A stretch of DNA of 20,218 bases from a virus. The number at the start of each line of letters is the position of its first letter. Position 1 is the stretch's first letter. This document shows positions 6,152 to 13,900 of this stretch, one piece after another. The position numbers and the translations under genes were made by a program. Below the pieces are notes generated by a model. That model saw only the letters and a program-made list of their open reading frames with translations. It did no database searches and had not been told where the DNA came from. The stretch spans positions 1-20,218 of the IMG/VR virus record IMGVR_UViG_3300046656_000274; one strand, given 5' to 3'.

Positions 6152-7237
6152 TTAACTATCATTTTCCTCTACTGCGACACTAATATTATTTGCTTTTGCT
6201 TCCTTAACTCTTTCAAGAACCGATAATTGGAGTTTTTCATCTAATAGGGCATCCGCTATTGCATCTTTGCCATTATACTTGACGCCATCCAATTCATAGG
6301 TTTTATTATTTGGGCGTTGAATTACACCATATCTACAACCTAACTCGCGCATTTCTACATTCTTGTGAGTTATTCCTTTTGCAAAATCTATTGCAACTTC
6401 GGCAGTTCTAAAAGGTGGTGCTTTTTTATTTTTATCTATACGCGCCTTAATGTGCAAACCAGAAGTTTGCCCATCTTCTCCTTCAATTTTCGAGTCCTTT
6501 CCTGCCATCTTTGCTAAATGAACCATCTGCGCACAAGCATGTTTCAGTGTTGCGCCGCCTGGACTTTCTTCTGGGTTTCCATACATTACGCCAGGCTTCA
6601 TTCTTAATTGATTTATACATATTAAACTAACACCAGTTTGAGATAGGATCGGGGTTATTTTTCTCAATTCTGGCGGTAAAAATCTCGCCATCAATGCCAT
6701 ATTTGCTTTGCCTACCTCACTCGTTTCTTCTTGCGGTGGTTGCATTGCCGCGATACTATCTATAACTATTAGCCCTAAACCAGTTCCGCCAGTTTCAAGC
6801 TCCAAATCTAATATGCCCTTTTTAACCTTGGGCGATCCAGGCTTTGCACCAGGAGCACCAACAAGACGCTCGAACACCTTTATACCACTATTTTCACGAT
6901 AAACTAAAAGTCTATCTAAATCAACTCCCAATCCTCTTGTCCAATTAGCGTCAAAAGTAAATTCACAATCTATGAACATTGCCCAATTATTTGGATCTTT
7001 CTTTTGCCATTCCGCTATTGTTGTCAAACTTAAAAATGTTTTTCCACTACTCTCGAACCCAGCATATTGAATGACATGTCCTCGAGGAATACCCCAAATA
7101 CCCAAAGCGTCGTCCAACAAATAACTGCCCGTGCTTATAACATCACTATAAGTGGTCATGCTTTCATTTCCAGCAAAAAGTCCTTCATCGCCGTGTTGCT
7201 TTTCTATCTGATCCCATATTTGTTGCATTTTCTTCAT
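6152..7237 (-). CDS. recA: RecA/UvsX-family recombinase
   Basis: RecA forms filaments on single-stranded DNA and carries out strand exchange, which in phages feeds recombination-dependent replication and repair. Seen here: Walker A GFESSGKT at 60-67, the catalytic E92 in FIDCE, Walker B LIVID at 156-160, and the L2 DNA-binding segment INQLRMKPGVMYGNPEESPG at 208-227 with its conserved glutamine. The length, 361 residues, is normal. Between E92 and the Walker B aspartate it is about 20 residues longer than E. coli RecA; the extra piece is rich in Gly, Pro and Lys (GAPGAKPGSPKVKKG). The ATG overlaps the dnaJ stop by one base (TAATG) behind AAGGAG. SSB-like and UvsY-like genes nearby complete the usual recombinase set. 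The sequence looks closer to bacterial RecA than to T4 UvsX. Confidence 0.95.
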   Translation of the reverse strand: MKKMQQIWDQIEKQHGDEGLFAGNESMTTYSDVISTGSYLLDDALGIWGIPRGHVIQYAGFESSGKTFLSLTTIAEWQKKDPNNWAMFIDCEFTFDANWTRGLGVDLDRLLVYRENSGIKVFERLVGAPGAKPGSPKVKKGILDLELETGGTGLGLIVIDSIAAMQPPQEETSEVGKANMALMARFLPPELRKITPILSQTGVSLICINQLRMKPGVMYGNPEESPGGATLKHACAQMVHLAKMAGKDSKIEGEDGQTSGLHIKARIDKNKKAPPFRTAEVAIDFAKGITHKNVEMRELGCRYGVIQRPNNKTYELDGVKYNGKDAIADALLDEKLQLSVLERVKEAKANNISVAVEENDS

Positions 7238-8265
7238 TAATTTTTCTCCTTAATTTTCATTAATAACTCTTTTTCTTCGTCTGATATTTGTTTAGGGATA
7301 TTTATTTTTACATTTACTAAATGATCTCCCCTAACATGATCTTTAAAAATACCTTTATTTTTTATTTTAATAATATTATTTGGTTGGGTGCCTGGTGGAA
7401 TATTTAGTTTCTCAACGCCATGAGTAGTTTCCACATCAATAGCTGTTCCCAAAATTGCATCTAAATAACTAATTGTTTCCTCGCTTTGTATATTTACTCC
7501 CGCTCTTTTAAATTTAGGGTGGGGTCGTATAACTAACGCTATATATAGGTCTCCATTTTCTCCACCATATTCGCTTGGCAAACCTTTTCCAGAAAGTCGC
7601 ATGGTGGTGTTTTCGTCTATACCAGCAGGGATAGTTATTTTTATATTATCCTCTTTACTAATTTCTCCGTTTCCATTACAAGATTGGCATTTGTCTATAA
7701 TTTGAAAACCACGCCCACCACAGCTATTACAACTATTTACAACTTGCATGAAGCCCTGTTTATAGCCTATTTTGCCCGAACCATTACAGACATTACAGGT
7801 TTTTACTGAATTGTCGTCTTTTGCCCCTTTACCATTACAATTTTTGCAAACTGCTGGATAATACATTTTGAAGGTTTTTACACTGCCCTTCACGGCTTCC
7901 ATGAAATTTATTGTTATTGTTTTCTTTAAGTCTTCACCGCGAACTTTTCTTGATCTTGCCGAACCAAAAATATCACCAAAATCAAAACCCCCGCCAAAAC
8001 CCATATTTCTTAAAATTTCATCAAAATTACTTGCCTGTGCTGTATTTTTTGGATTTGTGTTTCCGTATAAGTCATATTGTTTTCGTTTATCCGCATCAGA
8101 TAAAACTTCGTATGCAGCAGAGATTTCTTTAAACTTTTCTTCTGCTACTTTATTTCCTTGGTTCTTGTCGGGATGGTACTCCATTGCAAGTTTTCTATAA
8201 GCATTTTTTATTTCTTTATCATTTGCGGTTTTCTCTACCCCAAGAACTTTATATAAGTCGTTCAT
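7237..8265 (-). CDS. dnaJ: Chaperone DnaJ (type I, Hsp40)
   Basis: DnaJ delivers clients to Hsp70 (DnaK) and stimulates its ATPase. All class-A parts are present in 342 residues: J-domain with HPD at 31-33, a Gly/Phe segment at about 88-101, four CxxCxGxG zinc motifs (C140, C157, C179, C193), and the C-terminal client-binding domains with [15 protein letters not shown]. No dnaK or grpE is seen in the window, so it should work with host DnaK. It is embedded between ruvC (4-nt ATGA overlap) and recA (1-nt overlap), within the DNA-processing genes. That favours a role in loading or taking apart replication or recombination complexes, as host DnaJ does for lambda and P1, but capsid folding is equally possible. 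Confidence 0.95.
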   Translation of the reverse strand: MNDLYKVLGVEKTANDKEIKNAYRKLAMEYHPDKNQGNKVAEEKFKEISAAYEVLSDADKRKQYDLYGNTNPKNTAQASNFDEILRNMGFGGGFDFGDIFGSARSRKVRGEDLKKTITINFMEAVKGSVKTFKMYYPAVCKNCNGKGAKDDNSVKTCNVCNGSGKIGYKQGFMQVVNSCNSCGGRGFQIIDKCQSCNGNGEISKEDNIKITIPAGIDENTTMRLSGKGLPSEYGGENGDLYIALVIRPHPKFKRAGVNIQSEETISYLDAILGTAIDVETTHGVEKLNIPPGTQPNNIIKIKNKGIFKDHVRGDHLVNVKINIPKQISDEEKELLMKIKEKN

Positions 8266-8798
8266 TTTTTACTCTTTTTCTTCTTTTTTGGTTTGTTTTC
8301 GACTTGTAGAATTGTTTCTTTAACACCACTTTTTAATAGTTTTTCCACTGCTACACCAAGTATGAAAGCATCTATTATGTCATTGTCTTTAATAAAATCA
8401 AAACCTTTTAATTTATACTTTTTAATTGCTTCTTTAAATGCGTCATCTTTTGAGGTACTTAAATCCAATGTTGCTCGGGCCTCTACTGCCAATATACTAC
8501 ACGGATCTTTTCCCGTTTCTTCGTAAATAGTTTTGACTACAACTCCGCGATGCATACTTAATGATTTATATGCGATTAGTCCAGGTCCCTTGAAAATGGA
8601 CTCGATGCATACTAAATCTGGTTTGAGCTTTTTAATAATTTTTCTAATTTCGTCTTGGAAGAAAACTAATTTGGCACCACCTTTTAGTTTTTTAGGCGGC
8701 GAGATAGTTCCATAAGCATCTTGAATAATTTTGCCATTATAGATGAGAGCAAAACCAGTGCTTACAGTAGAAAGATCGAAAGATAGTATTTTTGTCAT
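8262..8798 (-). CDS. ruvC: RuvC-like Holliday junction resolvase
   Basis: The protein should cut four-way DNA junctions left by recombination or replication before packaging. The RNase H-fold catalytic set is complete and spaced as in E. coli RuvC (D7, E66, D138, D141): D8 in [12 protein letters not shown]66 in VCIESIF, D140 and D143 in [11 protein letters not shown]. The length of 178 residues is typical, with an added basic tail ([10 protein letters not shown]). The start at 8798 has no visible Shine-Dalgarno site and lies just after the T-rich end of the terminator that closes the SSB gene, so it depends on read-through or on an unseen promoter. Its 3' end overlaps dnaJ by four bases. Confidence 0.88.
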   Translation of the reverse strand: MTKILSFDLSTVSTGFALIYNGKIIQDAYGTISPPKKLKGGAKLVFFQDEIRKIIKKLKPDLVCIESIFKGPGLIAYKSLSMHRGVVVKTIYEETGKDPCSILAVEARATLDLSTSKDDAFKEAIKKYKLKGFDFIKDNDIIDAFILGVAVEKLLKSGVKETILQVENKPKKKKKSKK

Positions 8799-8836
8799 TT
8801 AAGAAAAAAGAAAAGGCAGCCATAAGACTGCCTTAC
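8799..8836 (-). terminator. Intrinsic terminator after the SSB-like gene
   Basis: On the minus strand AAGGCAG and CTGCCTT (plus 8813-8819 and 8828-8834) form a perfect 7-bp stem with an 8-base loop, followed by TTCTTTTTTCTT. This is a textbook Rho-independent terminator 17 bases past the SSB stop. The plus-strand reading also has a T-rich tail (ACTTTTATTT), so it could work both ways. It makes the SSB-like gene a single-gene unit. Confidence 0.85.
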
Positions 8837-8852
8837 TTTTATTTACTCTTGA

Positions 8853-9482
8853 TTACTCGTCATTAAAATTGAAATCATCGTCGCTGTCATCAGTAGTTGA
8901 TGCAGTTGCCACTACATTCTTTTCTGATTTTGCTGATGCTTTTGGTGTAGATGCCACTTCACCAAGTTTCTCCAAAACTTCCTCTGGACTTGGTGCTTCG
9001 GTCATTTTTACCAAATCTACTTTGGCTAAAAATTCTTTAACTAATACTTTTTCAGCATCAGTTAAAGGTTCTTTTGGCTCTGGCGAAACAACATATAGTG
9101 GCTGTGAGCCTTTTGGTTGTCTTACAATATCCACATCGTAGTCTCGTGGATTGCCCCATTTTGGTTTCTTTGATAAGGCAAGAACCTGTTTGAAGATTTG
9201 AGGCCCTATTTCTAATATTCCAGGTTGTCCTGTTTTACGATTTAATACAGCAACATACCATCTAGCTTGTGGCTTTTCGCCTCTTTGAACCAATGGACAG
9301 TCTTTTAAAGCTGTTTTAAATTTACGCTTCTGGCCTGTTGCATCTTCTGTCCAGCAAATATAGAACTGCACTGGACTTGAAACACATCTTACAACATTGC
9401 TTCCTTCTTCGAGATTGAGGAAGTCTGATCCACCTACATCACCTTCTGACCAATCAATTTTACCAATTTTTTTAACACTCAT
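8853..9482 (-). CDS. Phage single-stranded DNA-binding protein (gp32-like)
   Basis: The likely role is to coat single-stranded DNA during replication and recombination and to recruit partners. The 209 residues show a central beta-rich region of OB-fold type (RWYVAVLNRKTGQPGILEIG at 74-93, YDVDIVRQPKG at 115-125, PLYVVSPEPKEPL at 128-140), a flexible Ala/Ser/Thr linker, and an acidic aromatic tail (DDSDDDFNFNDE at 198-209). Such tails are the protein-interaction tips of SSB, T7 gp2.5 and T4 gp32. It lacks the zinc site of T4 gp32 (only three scattered cysteines). The strong promoter, the terminator and the UvsY-like, RecA and RuvC neighbours support the call. No unique signature motif is present. 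AAGGAG precedes the ATG. Confidence 0.75.
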   Translation of the reverse strand: MSVKKIGKIDWSEGDVGGSDFLNLEEGSNVVRCVSSPVQFYICWTEDATGQKRKFKTALKDCPLVQRGEKPQARWYVAVLNRKTGQPGILEIGPQIFKQVLALSKKPKWGNPRDYDVDIVRQPKGSQPLYVVSPEPKEPLTDAEKVLVKEFLAKVDLVKMTEAPSPEEVLEKLGEVASTPKASAKSEKNVVATASTTDDSDDDFNFNDE

Positions 9483-9571
9483 TTTTATTTTCTCCTTTTA
9501 AATGCCCTTTAGCATAAAAATCGCAGTCGGGCTTATTTATTATGCAACAAGCATCATTGCATAAATTTCAT
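9483..9571 (-). promoter_or_regulatory. Leader of the SSB-like mRNA with hairpin
   Basis: This is an untranslated leader of about 90 bases between the promoter and the start codon. Its 5' part holds a perfect 8-bp inverted repeat, TTATGCAA / TTGCATAA (9540-9547 and 9557-9564), around a 9-base loop. A weaker GCCC / GGGC pair encloses 21 bases (9504-9507, 9529-9532). The ribosome binding site AAGGAG follows. T4 gene 32 uses a structured leader to which gp32 binds to limit its own translation; a similar role is possible but the sequence is not the T4 one. Confidence 0.5.
9540..9564. repeat. 8-bp inverted repeat in the SSB leader
   Basis: TTATGCAA and TTGCATAA are exact inverted copies around a 9-base loop, centred about 20 bases downstream of the predicted transcription start. 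This position suits either an RNA hairpin at the 5' end of the message (stability or autoregulation) or a repressor operator. Confidence 0.7.
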
Positions 9572-9606
9572 ACTATATATTATACTCTAAAAATTCATTT
9601 TGTCAA
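9572..9606 (-). promoter_or_regulatory. Consensus sigma-70 promoter for the SSB-like gene
   Basis: On the minus strand TTGACA (9606-9601) and TATAAT (9584-9579) match the housekeeping consensus at all twelve positions with a 16-base spacer. Transcription should start near 9572. It begins four bases after the stop codon of the preceding gene and faces the SSB-like gene. A perfect host-type promoter implies strong expression by unmodified host RNA polymerase, as expected early in infection. Confidence 0.88.
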
Positions 9607-9609
9607 GTC

Positions 9610-10134
9610 TTACCACGCATTTTCTTCACTTTTTATTACTTTTTCTACATCACCATTGAAAGAGGACATTCTTTCGTGAGTATATCCTCTTTCTAATATT
9701 TTCTTTAAATGATAGTGCATTTTACTGAAACTATCCATTTTACCATCGAGCCATTTGCAAAACGCCACTGCTTCGGCATGTTTATTAGAAGCACTTATAT
9801 AGTCATCATCACAATCGGCGAACCAAGCCCTACCTTTGTCGGTTTTAATGTTCTTTTCACTTGCTTTAACCATCGCAGCATAACTATAAGCCTTTCTCTT
9901 CATAGTATCAGTTTTGGCAACATATGCGGTTGCTATTGCCAACAACTCCGAACACATATCTGCACCACGAAGATATTTAGTTGCCAATACCTCTGCATTA
10001 TTTAAGTCAATATTTCCATCTTTTGGCATAGCGTCAGACAATTCTTTTATTTCACTTGTGTCTATTTTCATTGGATTAAAGTTTTCTATATCTTTACCCA
10101 ACATATCTCCCACTGTTAATGCCACATTATTCAT
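9610..10134 (-). CDS. UvsY-like recombination mediator candidate
   Basis: A 174-residue, mostly helical protein. Residues about 105-152 recall the C-terminal half of T4 UvsY: a D-x-D region, a long helix, FC at 125-126, then D130 and D134 and a basic helix with histidine (HYHLKKILERG). The first half has a conserved-looking LRGADMCSELLAIATAYVAK segment. UvsY loads the UvsX recombinase onto SSB-coated DNA. The gene ends just before the SSB promoter, and recA is three genes beyond ssb, so the context fits well. The similarity is faint and was judged by eye; it may be another helical phage protein. ATG at 10134 has a good AGGAG site and overlaps the upstream stop by four bases (ATGA). Confidence 0.5.
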   Translation of the reverse strand: MNNVALTVGDMLGKDIENFNPMKIDTSEIKELSDAMPKDGNIDLNNAEVLATKYLRGADMCSELLAIATAYVAKTDTMKRKAYSYAAMVKASEKNIKTDKGRAWFADCDDDYISASNKHAEAVAFCKWLDGKMDSFSKMHYHLKKILERGYTHERMSSFNGDVEKVIKSEENAW

Positions 10135-10400
10135 TTTTTCTCCTGTTTATTTACAAAATCATCTATTAGTCTTAATCTTTGACTTATTTGTATTTGTTGA
10201 ACAAAATATAAAACAATCCAAGGAATACTATTTTTTGGCTTAATTATTGTTATAAATCCCCGATCATCAGTTTGGAATAACTCTCTAAAATACTCTTTCC
10301 CTTCCATTTCTTTTGTGGTTAATTTGGAAACTATTTCTTTATAGTAGTCCGCTTCTTCTTTTGAGACATCCACTTCTTGATAATCTATCGCTATTTTCAT
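10131..10400 (-). CDS. Small conserved-looking phage protein, unknown
   Basis: An 89-residue protein. The second half (DDRGFITIIKPKNSIPWIVL then YFVQQIQISQRLR) is a compact pattern of a strand, a proline turn and a helix. I have an impression of this pattern in small proteins of other large phages, but I can name no function. It has no cysteines, and the hydrophobic segment is too short and polar to be a membrane anchor. It overlaps both neighbours by four bases (ATGA at each end), so all three genes are translated as a coupled set with the zinc-ribbon protein and the UvsY-like protein. Confidence 0.75.
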   Translation of the reverse strand: MKIAIDYQEVDVSKEEADYYKEIVSKLTTKEMEGKEYFRELFQTDDRGFITIIKPKNSIPWIVLYFVQQIQISQRLRLIDDFVNKQEKK

Positions 10401-10927
10401 GTTCTTCTAAAAGCACCTTTGGCACCAGTTAATATATTTTCTTGGCTCATCGCTCTTTTTTCATTTCCCACTATTTCTCTTATACTATCCCCATCAACAA
10501 AAGCATTGGCATTTCCCAATCCCCACTGTTCTGCTGTTGCCTCATCTAATGCCTGGTCTCGCATCTGTTGTAGTATCTTTTTACTTTCAATTAGTTGTTT
10601 TTTTTTATACTCTTCATCAGAATTGTCGTCTTCATTAACTTCTTCTGCCACGAATGTATTTTCTTCAACTTTAACTATACTATCATTTTTAATTTTTGGC
10701 AACTCTTCCTTAAAAATTTGTTTAAGATCAAAATTTGCTACTATTAATGACGCCACCCTTTCAACATCCAAGCTCTCAAAATTGCCACTTAATAAACTTT
10801 TAAGACTTATTAAAGATGCTAATTTTTCGGTTGGCATTATAGTATGGTCGCAAGCAGGACACTTGTTATTTCTTATCGCCGCCTTAAACTTTTCATCTAT
10901 ATCTATTTTACAATTTTCACAATTCAT
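10397..10927 (-). CDS. Zinc-ribbon protein with acidic middle, unknown
   Basis: A 176-residue protein that opens with a zinc ribbon (C3-x2-C6 and C23-P-A-C26). Next comes a helical region with LLSGNFESLDVERVASLIVA, then an acidic stretch (EEVNEDDNSDEEYKKK). The C-terminal segment (ATAEQWGLGNANAFVDGDSI) carries Gly and Asn turns. Zinc ribbons of this sort usually bind nucleic acid or a polymerase subunit. It follows the DNA polymerase gene by 8 nt with a good AGGAG site and precedes the small protein and UvsY-like gene with a 4-nt overlap. A replication accessory role is reasonable from position only. Confidence 0.75.
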   Translation of the reverse strand: MNCENCKIDIDEKFKAAIRNNKCPACDHTIMPTEKLASLISLKSLLSGNFESLDVERVASLIVANFDLKQIFKEELPKIKNDSIVKVEENTFVAEEVNEDDNSDEEYKKKQLIESKKILQQMRDQALDEATAEQWGLGNANAFVDGDSIREIVGNEKRAMSQENILTGAKGAFRRT

Positions 10928-10935
10928 ACTAACTC

Positions 10936-13900
10936 CTACCCAGTATTTTCTATTCTATCTAACACCAATGTATTAGTGTTGTTCCAATTATTAACTCGGC
11001 ACACCGCTCTAATTGGTTTTCCTATGTCCAAAATTTCCCTATAACGCACCCATTGATCGGGCCATGCTGTGAGTTGGGCAGTGTCTCCCTTATCATCAGT
11101 TATAGTAAATTTGGCGTATGTTCTTCCTTTATTTTTACCTTTCTTTAACTTATCTTGTTTTACATCAGAAATTATAGTTTCCACTTTAATTGTAAGACCA
11201 TCTGGCATTGCTTTTAATTTAGAAAGTTCAGTTGTGCCCTTTCCAGTAAAAAACCCGCCGTATAGATCATTAATACTTCCAGAAACCGCTTCGCCCAGAG
11301 TATCCATTTCTGCTTTTATAACTTCTGGTTTAGTCCATTCGTCTAATAAATCAGGCTTATCAAAAGTAAATCCATCAAGCCTTCTGTGTTCCTCAATGCC
11401 CAGTTTTTCATTCTCTGCTCCAAATTTATTCGCCTTTGTTCTAATATCGGCATAATAATTAAAAGCAGATCTTCTGGTTATTTTAAGTTCATCAAAACAG
11501 CCTGCTTGTGCTAATGGCTGAATAACATCTTTTCTAACAACACTTGACTTTGTTCTATATAAGAAATCAGGAAATGAAACGAATTTATTTTTATTTCTTG
11601 TTTCTATAATATTAGAAACTGCTGACGAACCAACGCCCTTAATTGCTTCAAGACCAGCGATTATAGCATTGTTTCCTACCATTGAGAAGGTAGCCGCACT
11701 CTTATTAATACTCGGAGGAAATATCTTTATACCTAATTTTTTACATTCCTTTTTATATTCTCTTATATTAGCATCGCGATCTGGTGAAGAACCTTTATTA
11801 TTTTCTGCTTCTAAAACGGCAGTCATAAAAGCGGCGGGGAAATGATGCTTATAATACGCCGTGTGGTAGCCATTGATACTATATGCGATAGAATGACTTT
11901 TATTGAAACCATATTTTGAGTAGGGTAAAATAATATTAGTCCATATATCTTGTGCGTGTTCTTTTTTAATATCATTTTTGATGGCATCATTAATAAACTT
12001 TTCTTCAACGCCCTTAACTAAATGAGCACCCTTTTCTTTTAATTTAGTGATTTTTCTTAATTGATCTGCCTCATTTAAGTCCCATCCCGCAACATCTTTT
12101 GCGAGTGTCATTAATTGTTCTTCATACATACACACGCCAAGAGTTGATCCTAATGAGTTTTCCAAACATTTATATTTTAATTCTAATTTTTCTTTATTGT
12201 CCCTTCTTGATATAAATAAATCTCGTGGCGTGTATTTTTCACCATTTTCTTTTTGACCTGCGCTGGGTCTTCCTAATGCATTAACGATACTCAACTCTTC
12301 TATGCTTTTTGGCTTAACTTGCTTACATAAGGTCTTCATATGAGCACTTTCCATCTGGAACACGCACATTGTTTTACCTTTTGATATATCCTCCCAAACT
12401 GCTGCGTCGTCAAGGGGAATATCTTCTGGCTCTGGACAAGATAAACCAAGCTTTCTTATATTCTCAATTGTGTTTTTTATAATACGAAGATGTTCTAAAC
12501 CTAAAAGATCCATCTTAATTAGGCCCATTTCTTCACAACGATTTTTCTCATATTGAACAGAAACATCGCCGTTTTTATCAAGTCTTAATGGAACATAAGT
12601 TGGCAAATCTACATCGCTTATAACAATTCCAGCAGCGTGTGTGGCATATGCTTTTTCCAAACCTACCAATTTTCTTCCGTATTCTTCAAGCAGCGGGTAT
12701 TTTTTACAATACTCTCCAAACTCTTTCGATGCGGCTAAAACTTCATCGATAGTTTTTGCTGTTGCTGGAATAGTATCGGTGATTTTCTTTGCTATTTCAA
12801 AGGCTTTACTTTTGTCTCCACCCAACTCCAATGACCGCGCGATGTCCGTTATTACTACTTTTGGTGTCATTCTGCTCAAATTAGAGACATGTGCTACTTT
12901 CTCTTTGCCATATTTGTTGGTGATATACTCCATGACCCATTCGCGACCATCGGGACTAATATCAGTGTCTATATCTGGGAATGCTTTCTTTTCTTTGTTA
13001 TGAAAACGCTCAAATAATAATCCGTATTTTATTGGATCTACTGCGTGAATATCCAAAAGATTTCCAACAAGAGATCCTGCCACAGATCCGCGGCCGGGGC
13101 CAATAAATATCTTGTTTTCTTTTGCTTTTTTAATGAAGTCGGACACTATCAACATATATGAGCAAAAATTGTGTTGTTCTAGGACTTTTAATTCGTCCAT
13201 CATTCTGTCTATGTATTTCTTCTTACTCTCGCCCTTTAAGTGCCCAAATTTTTTCTTGAACCCCTGAATACAACGAAATCTCATAAAAGCGTGATCTTCT
13301 GGAATGTTATTTTTTATATTTTTTGCTTTCCAAGTTAAGAATTTATTATAGTCATCTTCAACTTTTGTATCAAATTTTGGAAATCTAACGCCCTTTGGAT
13401 CTAAATAAACCGGATCCTCGCATTGGTTTGCTATTCTAATTGTATTATCGCAAACTTCATCGGCAAACTCTTTATCGAAATATTTTACGAAATGAGCATG
13501 AATTTCTTCATAATCTTTCATATAAAATTCTTCTACTTCATATCGATGACGCATTTTATCGCTTAATGGTGCTTTTGAACTAATCGCCATAAGCATATCG
13601 TGTGCTTTTGCATCTTCTTTATTAAGATAATGAATATCAGTAGTAGCGACCACCCTAATACCAAGTATTTTTCCAACTTCTCTTAATTTGTTGTTGATGT
13701 GGTTTTGATCTACTATTACTATTTGCTTACCATTTTTTAATTTGAATTCGCCAGTCTTTTTGTCTCGTTCAAATATTTTTAGATTGTGTGGTTGAACTTC
13801 TAAATATAAATTATCTCCAAATATTCCTTTCAGTCTTTGAGCAGTTTTTAGAACATTGTCGTGGCAAGCACCCTCTAACCACTCACCATCTTCTCCATGA

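Noticed and set aside
6134-6162. Promoter ATGATA-17-TATAAT before the zinc-ribbon gene
   Set aside because: Transcription would start within the Shine-Dalgarno sequence and the -35 box matches at only four positions; kept only as a palindrome.
10377-10976. Plus-strand open frame of 199 codons
   Set aside because: It is antisense to the zinc-ribbon gene and the end of dnaE, and its Ser/Leu/Phe-rich composition is typical of a shadow frame; the minus-strand genes have clear motifs and ribosome binding sites.
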